Under the pieces are notes generated by a model. That model did not search any database. It saw only the letters and a list, made by a program, of their open reading frames with translations, and was not told the origin of the DNA. Made by a program: the position numbers and the translations under genes. Shown here piece by piece: positions 25,702-34,446 of a DNA stretch of 64,000 nucleotides. This stretch comes from Pseudonocardia sp. HH130630-07. Lineage in GTDB: Bacteria > Actinomycetota > Actinomycetes > Mycobacteriales > Pseudonocardiaceae. Position 1 is the first letter of the stretch, and every line of letters begins with the position of its first letter. The stretch is taken from contig NZ_CP013854.1 in assembly GCF_001698125.1 (NCBI RefSeq), positions 4,774,001-4,838,000 of the forward strand. Direction: 5' to 3'.

Positions 25702-26115
25702 TCAGCTGACGCAGAACTCGTTGCCCTCCGGGTCGTGCAGCGTGGTGGTGACGGGGCCGCGGTCCGACGTCACCCAGGCCACCTCGGCCCCGAGGCCGAC
25801 CAGCCGCTGCACCTCGGCGGGCGCGTCCTCGGCCCCGACCTGCAGATCGAGGTGCACCCGGTTCTTGGCCGTCTTCGGCTCGGGGACCCGCTGCACGAAG
25901 ACCCGCGGCCCGTCGCCCCGGCAGGCCGCGACGTCGCGGAACGACGCGCGGTCACCGTCGCGCAGCACCTCGTCGTCGGAGAGGTGGCCGGCCGCGAGCA
26001 GTCCGGTCACGACGTCGGTGTGGTCCTCCACCTCGTAGCCCAGCGCGGCCGCCCAGAACCGGACGAGTGCGTGCGGGTCGGTGGCGTCGAGGACGATCTG
26101 CAGGGTCGGAGTCAT
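25702..26115 (-). CDS. VOC (glyoxalase/bleomycin resistance) superfamily protein
   Basis: A 137-residue protein with the two beta-alpha-beta-beta-beta modules of the vicinal oxygen chelate fold (LQIVLDATDPHALVRFWAAALGYE and RVHLDLQVGAEDAPAEVQRLVGLGAEV, ending LHDPEGNEFCV). Only some of the usual metal ligands are visible (His in RVHLDLQ, Glu in GNEFC). It could be an isomerase, dioxygenase-like or binding protein; the substrate is unknown. Confidence 0.85.
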   Translation of the reverse strand: MTPTLQIVLDATDPHALVRFWAAALGYEVEDHTDVVTGLLAAGHLSDDEVLRDGDRASFRDVAACRGDGPRVFVQRVPEPKTAKNRVHLDLQVGAEDAPAEVQRLVGLGAEVAWVTSDRGPVTTTLHDPEGNEFCVS

Positions 26116-26199
26116 GGACCGATTCTGCCGCTCGTCGCGGACAGCCGGTGACCTGATTCACCTCACGCCCAGAGTGTGGAAGGGGCATAGGCTGATCGC

Positions 26200-27117
26200 G
26201 TGCAGTACGACTTCGTCGATCTCCGGCTGTTCCTGCACGTGGTGGCCGAGGGATCGATCACCGGCGGTGCCGGGCGGGCCAACCTCAGCCTGCCGTCGGC
26301 CAGTGCCCGGATCCGGGCACTGGAACGCCACGCCGGGGTCGACCTGCTGGTCCGCGGCCGGCGCGGGGTCCGCACGACGCCGGCCGGCATGGCACTGGCC
26401 CGGCACGCCCGCGACGTGCTGGACCGCGCCGCCCGGCTGGACGGCGCGATCGCCTCCTACGCCCGGCCGGCGACCACGCCGCTGGCGCTGGCGGCCGGCA
26501 CCTCGGCGATGCACGGGCTGGTCCCGCGCGCGGTGACGTCGTTCCTGCTCGCCCACCCGGACGCCGATGTCGACGTCGCCGTCCACCGCAGCGTCGAGAC
26601 CGCCCGGCTGCTCGTCGACGGCGCGGCCGACCTGGGCGTCGTGCTCGACGACGTGGCCGCGGCGTCGGGCCTGGCCGCCGAGTCGCTGTGCGACGACTCG
26701 CTGGTCGTCATCGGGCCGCCCGGCGGTGTGCTGGACGGCCGCGACCAGCTGGCCTACGCCGAGGCCGCGGAACACCCGATGGTGGGGCTCACACCCGCCT
26801 CCCCGTTCCAGGTCGCGCTCACCGGGCACGCCGGTCCGTCGGCGCCGGTGCCCCGGTACCGGACCCGGGTCGCGGACTTCGCGACGGTGGTCGCGCTGGC
26901 CGGGGCCGGAGCCGGGATCGCGATCGTCCCGCGCCGGGCCGCCGCCGGCCCGGTCCGGTCCGGCGCGCTCGCCGCCTGCGAGCTGGCGGAGCCGTGGGCC
27001 CGGCGCGGGTTGTCGCTGTGCTGGGGCGCCGCGCTGGAACGGGGCTCGCCGAGCTGGCCGGTGGCCGCGGCGCTCGCCGACCATCTCCGAGCTGCCTCCG
27101 TCGCAGCCGAAGGCTGA
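26200..27117 (+). CDS. LysR family transcriptional regulator
   Basis: A 305-residue LysR regulator. The N-terminal winged helix-turn-helix covers 1-65 (LRLFLHVVAEGSITGGAGRANLSLPSASARIRALE), and the periplasmic-binding-like effector domain about 90-300. GTG start. Part of its promoter lies in the 84 bp to the divergent VOC gene, which is the conventional LysR target arrangement, so it may control that gene. The effector is unknown. Confidence 0.9.
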   Translation: MQYDFVDLRLFLHVVAEGSITGGAGRANLSLPSASARIRALERHAGVDLLVRGRRGVRTTPAGMALARHARDVLDRAARLDGAIASYARPATTPLALAAGTSAMHGLVPRAVTSFLLAHPDADVDVAVHRSVETARLLVDGAADLGVVLDDVAAASGLAAESLCDDSLVVIGPPGGVLDGRDQLAYAEAAEHPMVGLTPASPFQVALTGHAGPSAPVPRYRTRVADFATVVALAGAGAGIAIVPRRAAAGPVRSGALAACELAEPWARRGLSLCWGAALERGSPSWPVAAALADHLRAASVAAEG

Positions 27118-27168
27118 CGCCGGTGAATGCGCATTGTGGGCGCACCGCGCCGGGGTGATCCTCGGGTC

Positions 27169-27684
27169 ATGGACACGAGCCCCGGCCCGGACGCCGACGT
27201 GGTGGAACGGACCCTCGCGACCGTGCGGCGGGTCGTGGTGCCGGTCGTCGCCGGTCTGGTCGTCCTGGTGGCGGTGCTCGCGGCCGACGCCGCCGAGTCC
27301 GGGGTGGCCGCCCGCAGCGGCGCGACCCGGGTGACCGCGACGGTCCTGCAGACCCGGGCCGATCCCGGGCCCGTACCGGTCACCTGGCGCGATCCCGGGC
27401 GGGGCGTCCGGGTCGCGGACGTCCGGCTCGGACAGGCCGCCACGGCCGGGCGCACGGTGACCCTGTGGCTCGGCCCGGACGGTGCGCCGACCGTCCCGCG
27501 CGACCGGGCCGCGGTGCTCGCCGCGGGGGTCACACGCGGCGCGTGGGTGCTCGGCGTCGGTGGGCTGCTGGTCCTGCTGGTGGACCGCGTGGCCCGGCGG
27601 GCGGCGCTGCTCCGGGCGTCGGACCGCCTCGACCGGGAGTGGCGGGCCACGGAGCTGCGCTGGCGGGAGGACCTCGCGGGCTGA
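27169..27684 (+). CDS. Rv1733c-like two-TM membrane protein
   Basis: A 171-residue protein with one helix near the N-terminus (about 21-42) and one near 118-136. Between them is an extracytoplasmic domain of about 75 residues containing VTWRDPGRGVRVADVRLG. The two-helix layout and central domain resemble the mycobacterial Rv1733c family of unknown function. An upstream GTG is possible, but the ATG at MDTSPGPDADVVERT fits better. It is convergent with secDF, 14 bp apart. Confidence 0.65.
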   Translation: MDTSPGPDADVVERTLATVRRVVVPVVAGLVVLVAVLAADAAESGVAARSGATRVTATVLQTRADPGPVPVTWRDPGRGVRVADVRLGQAATAGRTVTLWLGPDGAPTVPRDRAAVLAAGVTRGAWVLGVGGLLVLLVDRVARRAALLRASDRLDREWRATELRWREDLAG

Positions 27685-27698
27685 TCCGCGCCCGGCCG

Positions 27699-29993
27699 TC
27701 AGACCACGGCGCCGTCGCCCCGGGCCCGATCCCGCCCGGCCCGCCCCGAGCGGCGCCCGGACTTGCCGACCGGCTGCCGGTCCCGCCCGGTCCGCGGCGG
27801 CGCCTGTCCCCACCGCCGCTGCAGCAGGATCGCGACCGGCCCGGCGACGACGATCGTCGACACCGTCCCGACCACGATGCCCACGATCAGCGCCAGCGCG
27901 AAGTCGGCCAGCGTCGCGCCGCCCAGGAACAGCAGCATCGCCAGGATCACCAGCGTCGAGATGCCGGTGTTCACCGTGCGCGGCAGCGTGGACAGCACGG
28001 CGGAGCCGACCACCCGGTGGAACGGTTCGCCCGCCCGCGCCGCCCAGTGCTCCCGGACCCGGTCGAACACCACCACGGTGTCGTTCACCGAGTACCCGAT
28101 GACGGTGAGCAGCGCGGCGAGGAACACGCCGTCGACCGGTCGCCCGGTCCAGGCGAACACCCCGACCACGACGAGGACGTTCGCGAGCAGCGCCGCGACC
28201 GCCCCGGCGCCGAACGTCCAGCGGAACCGGAACGCCAGGTAGACGAACTGCGCCGCCAGGGCCACGGCGAGCGCGATGATGCCGCCGCGGGCGAGCTCGG
28301 CGCCGAGGCTCGGGCCGATCATCTCGTCGCGCAGCACCTCCGCGCCGCCGCCGGCCGCGCCGACGGACTCGCGCAGCGCGGCGACCGCGGCGTCGTCCAG
28401 CTGCCCGGAGCGCAGCCCGACCGCGCCGTCGCCGGTCGTGGTGACCTGCAGGTCGGGGTAGCCGGCCGCGGTGACGGCGGCCCTGGCCTGCTCGGCGGTG
28501 ATCTCGTTCGCCGTCGTGAACTCGACGAGCCGGCCGCCGGTGAACTCCACCCCGAGCTCCAGGCCGCGGACGAACAGCCCGCTGGTCGCCACCACCAGCA
28601 CGACGCCGGCGACCGCCAGCACCTTGCCCGCGTTGCGCAGGAAGCCGGGGTCCCGGGACTCCAGCCGGGTGCGGACCGGGCCGATCGCCGCGATCCCGGA
28701 CAGCCGCGGCCGCCGTCGCACGGCCGGGATCCGGAGCACGGCGAGGGTGAGGAGCCGGGAGAGCACCAGCGCCGAGAACAGCGACACCACGACGCCGATG
28801 ACCAGCGTGACCCCGAAGCCGCGGACCGGCCCGGACGCCAGCCCGAACAGCAGCACCGCGGCGAGCAACGAGGTGACGGCGACGTCACCGACCGCGGACA
28901 GCGAGTGCCGGTAACCGGCCTCCGACGCCCGGTCCAGCCGTGGTCGCAGCGCGTACTCCTCCCGGGAGCGTTCGGCGATGAGCACGTTGGCGTCGACGGC
29001 CATACCGACGGCGAGCACGAACGCGGCCAGCCCCGGCAGGGTCAGCGTGGCCCCGAGCCCGGTCTGCACCGCGTAGGCGATCAGCGCGTACCCGCCCAGC
29101 GCCACGACGGCGACCAGCCCCACGAGCCGGTAGACGACGACCAGGAACACCGCGGTGAGTGCGGAGCCGATGATCGCGGCCCAGGCGCTCGCGGAGATCG
29201 CGTCGGCGCCCAGCGTCGGGCCGACGGTCCGCTGCTCGATGATCTCGACCGGGACCGGCAGCGCGCCGCCCTCGACGAGTACGGCCAGCTCGGAGGCCTG
29301 TTCCTGGGAGAAGTTGCCGGTGATGGTCGTCTGCCCGCCGACCATGCCGACCCCGCACGGGATGTCCTCGACCACCTGCGGCGAGGAGATCACCTGGTCG
29401 TCGAGCACGATCGCGACCCGGCGCTGCGGCGCGCCGGACGGGGCGCAGGCGGCCTCGCCGGTGAGTGCCTGCCAGCGGGCCGGCCCCTCGCCGTCGAAAC
29501 CGATCTGCACCTCGAACCCGACCGACTGCTGCGACGGCACGGCCTGCGCCGAGGCGATCATGTCGCCCTGCAGGGCGGCCGGGCCGATCTGCAGCGGCTG
29601 CCCGGTCTCGTCGACCGTCGGCGTGCCGCCCGGGGCCCCGGGCACACCCACCGGGTGCATCCGCAGCTGCGCGGTGCGGCCGAGCGTGTCGGCGGCCTCG
29701 GCCGGGTCGGTCAGCCCCGGCAGCTCGACGATGATCCGGTTCTCCCCGGAACGGGTGAGGGACGGCTCGGCGACGCCGAGGCCGTCGACCCGGCCGCGCA
29801 GGACCTCCAGCACCCGGTCGGTGGCGGCGGCGTCGGCGGGCACCTCCTCGGTGTCCCGGGTCTCCAGGACGATCTGGGTGCCACCGCGCAGGTCCAGGCC
29901 CAGCGTGGGGGCGGTGGTGAGGGCGACGACGGCGGACACGGCGAGCACGGCGAGCGCGACCATGGCGCGCCACAGCACGGGGCGTTGTTGCAC
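27699..29993 (-). CDS. secDF: Fused SecD-SecF protein-export subunit (paralogue)
   Basis: A 764-residue RND-type protein. The SecD half (1 to about 440) has GLDLRGGTQIVLE, a P1 periplasmic domain and TM4 signature AVGMAVDANVLIAERSREE. The SecF half (from about 455) has LGVEFTGGRLVEF, LTVIGYSVNDTVVVFDRVRE and LPRTVNTGIST. SecDF uses the proton gradient to pull exported proteins through SecYEG. Actinobacterial housekeeping secD and secF are usually separate genes near yajC and ruvB; this one is fused and away from that context, so it is probably an additional copy. The C-terminal tail is Arg-rich. Confidence 0.9.
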   Translation of the reverse strand: MQQRPVLWRAMVALAVLAVSAVVALTTAPTLGLDLRGGTQIVLETRDTEEVPADAAATDRVLEVLRGRVDGLGVAEPSLTRSGENRIIVELPGLTDPAEAADTLGRTAQLRMHPVGVPGAPGGTPTVDETGQPLQIGPAALQGDMIASAQAVPSQQSVGFEVQIGFDGEGPARWQALTGEAACAPSGAPQRRVAIVLDDQVISSPQVVEDIPCGVGMVGGQTTITGNFSQEQASELAVLVEGGALPVPVEIIEQRTVGPTLGADAISASAWAAIIGSALTAVFLVVVYRLVGLVAVVALGGYALIAYAVQTGLGATLTLPGLAAFVLAVGMAVDANVLIAERSREEYALRPRLDRASEAGYRHSLSAVGDVAVTSLLAAVLLFGLASGPVRGFGVTLVIGVVVSLFSALVLSRLLTLAVLRIPAVRRRPRLSGIAAIGPVRTRLESRDPGFLRNAGKVLAVAGVVLVVATSGLFVRGLELGVEFTGGRLVEFTTANEITAEQARAAVTAAGYPDLQVTTTGDGAVGLRSGQLDDAAVAALRESVGAAGGGAEVLRDEMIGPSLGAELARGGIIALAVALAAQFVYLAFRFRWTFGAGAVAALLANVLVVVGVFAWTGRPVDGVFLAALLTVIGYSVNDTVVVFDRVREHWAARAGEPFHRVVGSAVLSTLPRTVNTGISTLVILAMLLFLGGATLADFALALIVGIVVGTVSTIVVAGPVAILLQRRWGQAPPRTGRDRQPVGKSGRRSGRAGRDRARGDGAVV

Positions 29994-30047
29994 GGGTGAT
30001 CCTCGGGGCAGCGTCCGGCGGGGGACGGGCGGTCGGGGGTGCTCGGA

Positions 30048-30120
30048 CGGCGGGCCGTCGGGTGATCTCCGGCGGCGGGCCGTCGGGTGATCTCCGGCGG
30101 CGGGTCGTCGGGTGATCAGG
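30048..30120. repeat. Three tandem copies of a 25-bp repeat
   Basis: The 25-bp unit CGGCGGGCCGTCGGGTGATCTCCGG occupies 30048-30072 and 30073-30097, and a third, slightly diverged copy starts at 30098. The third copy contains the stop codon of the exported-protein gene at 30116. The other two therefore carry displaced copies of the same 3' end between that gene and secDF. It looks like local slippage duplication. Confidence 0.8.
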
Positions 30121-30478
30121 CGACCGGCGGGCCGCGCGGATCGGCGGTCCCGCCGTGCCCGGGATGCGCGCCGGTCGCGCCCACCCGCCGCGCCGGGGCC
30201 GGGCCCGGGACCGGTGCGGCGAGCACGGTCGTCAGCTCCGGGCCGGGGTGACCGGGCGGGCCGTCGTCGCCGGTGGGGGTGGCGGCCGCGGATCCGGCGG
30301 CCGGGCGCACCGGCAGCGCCACCTGCGGGGCGGCGGCCGGCGCCGGGTCGTCACCGGCCCGGGCCGGTGCCGGTGCCGCCGCGGCCACCGCGTTCCCCAC
30401 GACCGGGGCGAGGACCGCGACCAGCACCAGCAGCAGCACGGCGGCCAGCCGCCGGGCGGGGGTGCGGGTCGGGCTCAC
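30116..30478 (-). CDS. Putative exported Ala/Pro-rich protein upstream of secDF
   Basis: A 120-residue reading frame starting at GTG (VSPTRTPARR), with an Arg-rich N-region, a hydrophobic core (about 11-33: LAAVLLLVLVAVLAPVVGNAV) and an Ala-x-Ala cleavage region. The mature part is Ala/Pro/Gly-rich and probably disordered. It lies just upstream of secDF on the same strand and could be co-transcribed with it. I recognise no family, and the composition leaves some chance that it is not translated. Confidence 0.45.
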   Translation of the reverse strand: MSPTRTPARRLAAVLLLVLVAVLAPVVGNAVAAAAPAPARAGDDPAPAAAPQVALPVRPAAGSAAATPTGDDGPPGHPGPELTTVLAAPVPGPAPARRVGATGAHPGHGGTADPRGPPVA

Positions 30479-30632
30479 GTCCGGTTCCGTCCGGTTCGAG
30501 GGGAAAGCGAGGGGTCTGTCCGGAAACGGTACCCGGCGGCGTGCGGCGCCCGTGTGCCCCACCGCGCCCGGCCGGCACGGCGAACGGGCAGAATCGGCGT
30601 TCGCACGATACGGACGCCAGAAGGGGAGAGTC

Positions 30633-32567
30633 GTGAGCACGGAGACGATCGAGTTCCAGGCCGAGGCCCGCCAGCTGCTGCGGCTCATGATCCACTCGAT
30701 CTACTCGAACAAGGACGTGTTCCTGCGCGAGCTGATCTCGAACGCCTCGGACGCGCTGGACAAGGTGCGCCTGGCGGCATACCAGGACAAGGAGCTCGGC
30801 GCCGACACCGACGACCTGCACGTCGAGCTCGTCCCGGACCCGCAGGCGCGGACGCTCACCGTCCGGGACAACGGGATCGGGATGACCCGCGACGAGGTCG
30901 TCGAGCTGATCGGCACGATCGCGAAGTCCGGGACCGCCGAGCTGCTCGCGTCGCTGCGCGAGGCCGGCGACGGCGAGCAGGCCCGCGACCTCATCGGGCA
31001 GTTCGGTGTCGGGTTCTACTCGTCGTTCATGGTCGCCGACCGGGTCGAGCTGACCACGCGCAAGGCGGGGGCCGACGCCGGCGTGCACTGGACGTCGGAG
31101 GGGGAGGGGTCGTACACGATCTCCGAGGCCCCGGACGCACCGCAGGGGACGGCGGTCACGCTGCACCTCAAGGCGTCCGACGCCGAGGACCAGATGCACG
31201 ACTACGCCGACCGCACGGTGCTGCGCCGGATCGTGAAGACCTACTCGGACTTCATCACCTGGCCGGTGCGGCTCCCGGCCGAGCCGGCGCCGGAGCCGGT
31301 CGAGGACGCCGGGGACAGCGAGGGCACCGGGGACGCCGAGCCCGAGGAGCGGCCGGAGGCCCCCGGGCCCGAGACGCTGAACTCGATGAAGGCGCTCTGG
31401 GCGCGCCCGCAGAAGGACGTGTCCGAGGAGGAGTACGCCGAGTTCTACCGGCACGTCAGCCACGACTGGCAGGAGCCGCTGGAGACGATCCGGCTGGCCG
31501 CCGAGGGCACCTTCGAGTACCAGGCGCTGCTGTTCCTGCCGCGGATCGCGCCGATGGACCTCTACATGCGCGACGCCCGCCGCGGCGTCCAGCTCTACGT
31601 CCGGCGCGTGTTCATCATGGACGACTGCGAGGCGCTCGTCCCCGAGTACCTGCGGTTCGTCAAGGGTGTGGTGGACGCGGCGGACCTCTCGCTGAACGTC
31701 TCGCGGGAGATCCTGCAGCAGGACCGGCAGATCTCGGCGATCCGCCGCCGGCTGGTGCGCAAGGTGCTCTCGACGATCGGCACGCTGCGCGACGAGAAGC
31801 CGGAGGCGTACGCCACGTTCTGGGAGCAGTTCGGCCGTGCTCTGAAGGAGGGGCTGCTCTCGGACCCGGACAACCGGGAAGCGATCCTGGGTGTCTCCTC
31901 CTTCGCCTCGACCCACGACGCCGGGACGACGACCACCCTGGCCGGCTACCGCGAGCGGATGAAGGACGGCCAGGACGCGATCTACTACATGACCGGTGAC
32001 TCGCGCACCGCGATCGAGGCGTCGCCGCACATGGAGGCGTTCCGCGACAAGGGCTACGAGGTCGTGCTCCTCACCGACCCGGTCGACGAGGTGTGGGTCG
32101 ACGCCGTCGACGGCTTCGAGGGCACACCGTTCCGCTCCATCGCCAAGGGGCAGGTCGACCTGCAGTCCGACGAGGAGAAGGAGAAGGCCCAGGAGCAGCA
32201 GACCGAGTTCGCCGGGCTCTGCGAGTGGATGGCCGGCGTGCTGGACGGGGTCAAGGAGGTCCGGCTCTCCTCCCGGCTGACGACCTCCCCGGCGGTGCTG
32301 GTCGGCGACGAGCACGACATGACCCCGACCCTGGAGAAGATGTACCGGGCGATGGGGCAGGAGCCGCCGGCCGTCGAGCGGATCCTGGAGCTGAACCCGG
32401 GGCACCCGCTGGTCGTCGGCCTGCGGGACGCCCAGGCCGCCGGGCGTGACGAGAGCGAGACCGTCGAGCTGCTGCACGGCATGGCGCTCCTGGCCGAGGG
32501 CGGGGAGCTCACCGACCCGGCGCGCTTCGTCGGGCTGCTCGCCGGACGGCTGGAGCGCACCCTGTGA
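30633..32567 (+). CDS. htpG: Molecular chaperone HtpG (Hsp90)
   Basis: A 644-residue bacterial Hsp90. The GHKL ATPase domain (1 to about 225) carries ELISNASDALDK, DNGIGMTRDE, GTIAKSGT and GQFGVGFYSSF. It is followed by the middle domain with catalytic Arg in LNVSREILQQ and a dimerisation domain ending ELTDPARFVGLLAGRLERTL. A short acidic segment (about 215-250) separates the first two, as in other actinobacterial members. GTG start with AAGGGGAGAG; an open frame continues upstream but is not conserved-looking. Confidence 0.97.
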   Translation: MSTETIEFQAEARQLLRLMIHSIYSNKDVFLRELISNASDALDKVRLAAYQDKELGADTDDLHVELVPDPQARTLTVRDNGIGMTRDEVVELIGTIAKSGTAELLASLREAGDGEQARDLIGQFGVGFYSSFMVADRVELTTRKAGADAGVHWTSEGEGSYTISEAPDAPQGTAVTLHLKASDAEDQMHDYADRTVLRRIVKTYSDFITWPVRLPAEPAPEPVEDAGDSEGTGDAEPEERPEAPGPETLNSMKALWARPQKDVSEEEYAEFYRHVSHDWQEPLETIRLAAEGTFEYQALLFLPRIAPMDLYMRDARRGVQLYVRRVFIMDDCEALVPEYLRFVKGVVDAADLSLNVSREILQQDRQISAIRRRLVRKVLSTIGTLRDEKPEAYATFWEQFGRALKEGLLSDPDNREAILGVSSFASTHDAGTTTTLAGYRERMKDGQDAIYYMTGDSRTAIEASPHMEAFRDKGYEVVLLTDPVDEVWVDAVDGFEGTPFRSIAKGQVDLQSDEEKEKAQEQQTEFAGLCEWMAGVLDGVKEVRLSSRLTTSPAVLVGDEHDMTPTLEKMYRAMGQEPPAVERILELNPGHPLVVGLRDAQAAGRDESETVELLHGMALLAEGGELTDPARFVGLLAGRLERTL

Positions 32568-32570
32568 GGA

Positions 32571-32594
32571 ACATCTGAACGGCTGAGCAGATGT
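32571..32594. promoter_or_regulatory. 7-bp-arm inverted repeat between htpG and the lipoprotein gene
   Basis: ACATCTG (32571-32577) and CAGATGT (32588-32594) are perfect inverted arms separated by 10 bp. The repeat is 3 bp after the htpG stop and 26 bp before the lipoprotein start. It may be a weak terminator for htpG or, given the metal-binding product downstream, an operator for a metal-responsive regulator. Confidence 0.4.
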
Positions 32595-32619
32595 ACGGTC
32601 CGGCGGCTACGGTGGGCGG

Positions 32620-33683
32620 GTGCCCCGCTCCCCGCGCCGCCGGACCGTGCCCGCGGCGGGTCTCCTGCTGATCCTCGCGCTGCTCGGCGGTTGCGGTGCC
32701 GCCCCGGAGCCGCGCGCCGCGCCCGGTTCCCCCGCCCCGGAGACCCTGCGCAACTGCGGCGTCCCGGTCCCCGTCGAGCGGCCGGAGCGGGTCGTCGCGA
32801 TGTTCCACAACGCGGTCGAAGCGGTGCTCGCGCTCGGTGCGGGGGACCGGCTGACCGGTGCCGCCTACCTGGACAACGCCCTGCTGCCGGAGCTCGCCGG
32901 CGACTTCCACCCCGACCGGGACCGGCCCGTCTACTGGCCGGAGGAGTACCCCTCGCGCGAGGAGGTGCTGCGGCTGGCACCCGATCTCGTCGTCTCCGGG
33001 TTCACCGGCGCCTTCACCCGCGAGGGCCTCGGCACCCGTGCGGACCTGGGCGGCACCGGGATGGACACCTTCCTGTTCAGCTCGTACTGCCCGGCCGCCG
33101 ACGGCGGGGGCCAGAGCGACCTCGGCGCCGTCGACGTGTCGTTCGCCGGGGTGCAGCGCGACCTCAGCGACCTGGGACGGCTGCTCGGCGCGCAGGACCG
33201 GGCCGCGGCGCTCACCGCGCGGATGCGGTCCACCCTCGACGACGTCGCCCGCCGGCTCGACGACCTGCCCGCCCGTCCGGCCGGCCGCGGGTCGCGATGC
33301 TGAACTCGCCGGGGCTGACCGGGGAGCTGCGGGTGTTCGGCACCGGTGACATCGCGACCACGATCATCGAGGCGGCCGGCGGGGTGCAGGCGTTCGACGG
33401 CATCGCCGGGCGGCAGCGCACCGTCACCGCCGAGGGGATCATCACCGCCCGGCCGGACGTCATCGTCGTGCCGGCGTGCTGCGGCGCCGACGTCGGACCG
33501 GAGGACGCCGGTCCGCTGATCGAGCGGCTCCGGGCCGATCCGGCGCTCGCGACGGTGCCGGCCGTCCGCGACGGGCGGATCATCCCGACGACGTTCGCCG
33601 AGGTCAGTCCGGGGGTCCGGAACGCCGACGCGGTGGCGGCACTGGCCCGGCAGCTGCATCCCGAGCGGTTCGGGGTCCGCTGA
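32620..33683 (+). pseudogene. Iron-siderophore/metal-binding lipoprotein, frameshifted
   Basis: The first frame gives a lipoprotein signal (LLILALLGGCGAA, lipobox Cys near 27) and the N-lobe of a TroA/FhuD-type substrate-binding protein (ERVVAMFHNAVEAVLALG, PDLVVSGFTGAF), stopping at 33303. The C-lobe continues in the -1 frame (RVAMLNSPGLTGELRVFGTGDIATTIIEAAGG to LHPERFGVR). A one-base deletion near 33270-33300, in a run of G and C, explains this. Restored length would be about 355 residues, normal for the family. No ABC permease or ATPase genes are adjacent. Either a recent pseudogene or a sequencing error. Confidence 0.75.
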
Positions 33684-33693
33684 GCGCCCGTTC

Positions 33694-33762
33694 GCCCGGC
33701 CCGGGGGCGGGCCCCGGCCGGGCTCGGGAAACATGCATCCGCCCGGCGCCGTTGCCGGGCGG
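33694..33762. terminator. Two hairpins between convergent genes
   Basis: GCCCGGCC (33694-33701) pairs with GGCCGGGC (33716-33723). A second hairpin is CCGCCCGGC (33739-33747), loop GCCGTT, GCCGGGCGG (33754-33762). They lie between the lipoprotein stop and the stop of the convergent TetR gene, consistent with one terminator for each strand. Confidence 0.6.
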
Positions 33763-33818
33763 ACGCGGCAGACCGTAGCCGCTCGAGGCGAGGGGAGGGA
33801 GTCTCGCGTCCCGGTCGT

Positions 33819-34430
33819 TCACAGTTCGATATCCGGCGTTTCGGGCAGCGGTGGGTGCCCGGGCCGGAGCCCGTCGAGCAGCAGGGCGACGTAGCGCCGC
33901 CGGACGAGGCCGTCCGAGGTGTCGGCGGGCTCGGACCCGTCGACGACGAGCAGCGCCATCACCACCACGGCCGACAGGTCCCGCGGCACGAGCTCGGGCC
34001 GGACCGCACCGGCCGCGCGGGCCCGGTCCAGCAGCCGGGCCAGCGTCCGGGTGTAGCGCTGTACGGACTCGACGTCGAACGCCCCGGCCTCGCGGGCGAC
34101 GGCCAGGATCGTGCGCCGCGCGACGATCGCCTCGACCGCCCGCGACAGCGACCCGGCGAGATCGGTCCACGGGTCGCCGTCCCCGACGGCGGCGGTGGGC
34201 TCGACCTCGGTCGCGACGACTTCCTCGAGCACCGCGCGGACCAGCAGCTCCCGGGTCCGGAACCGGCGGTACAGGGTCGCGACGCCGACCCCGGCCCGGC
34301 GGGCGATGTCCTCCATCGCGACGTCCGGCCCGTCGGACGAGAACGCCACCACCGCCGCCTCGACGATGCGGCGGTGGTTGCGTGCGGCGTCGGCCCGCAA
34401 CGGCCGGGCCGGGCCCGTGGTGCTGCCCAT
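33819..34430 (-). CDS. TetR family transcriptional regulator
   Basis: A 203-residue regulator with an N-terminal TetR helix-turn-helix at about 15-62 (IVEAAVVAFSSDGPDVAMEDIARRAGVGVATLYRRFRTRELL) and an all-helical ligand domain. It is encoded directly downstream of the cytochrome P450 gene on the same strand with a 16-bp gap, so it is probably co-transcribed and may regulate the P450. The ligand is unknown. Confidence 0.9.
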   Translation of the reverse strand: MGSTTGPARPLRADAARNHRRIVEAAVVAFSSDGPDVAMEDIARRAGVGVATLYRRFRTRELLVRAVLEEVVATEVEPTAAVGDGDPWTDLAGSLSRAVEAIVARRTILAVAREAGAFDVESVQRYTRTLARLLDRARAAGAVRPELVPRDLSAVVVMALLVVDGSEPADTSDGLVRRRYVALLLDGLRPGHPPLPETPDIEL

Positions 34431-34446
34431 CCGTGGACGGTATCCG

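Noticed and set aside
30048-30120. CRISPR-like array
   Set aside because: The three 25-bp units are directly adjacent, without spacers.
33270-33300. Programmed -1 frameshift in the lipoprotein gene
   Set aside because: No X-XXY-YYZ slippery site or downstream pseudoknot is visible, and the family is not known to use recoding.
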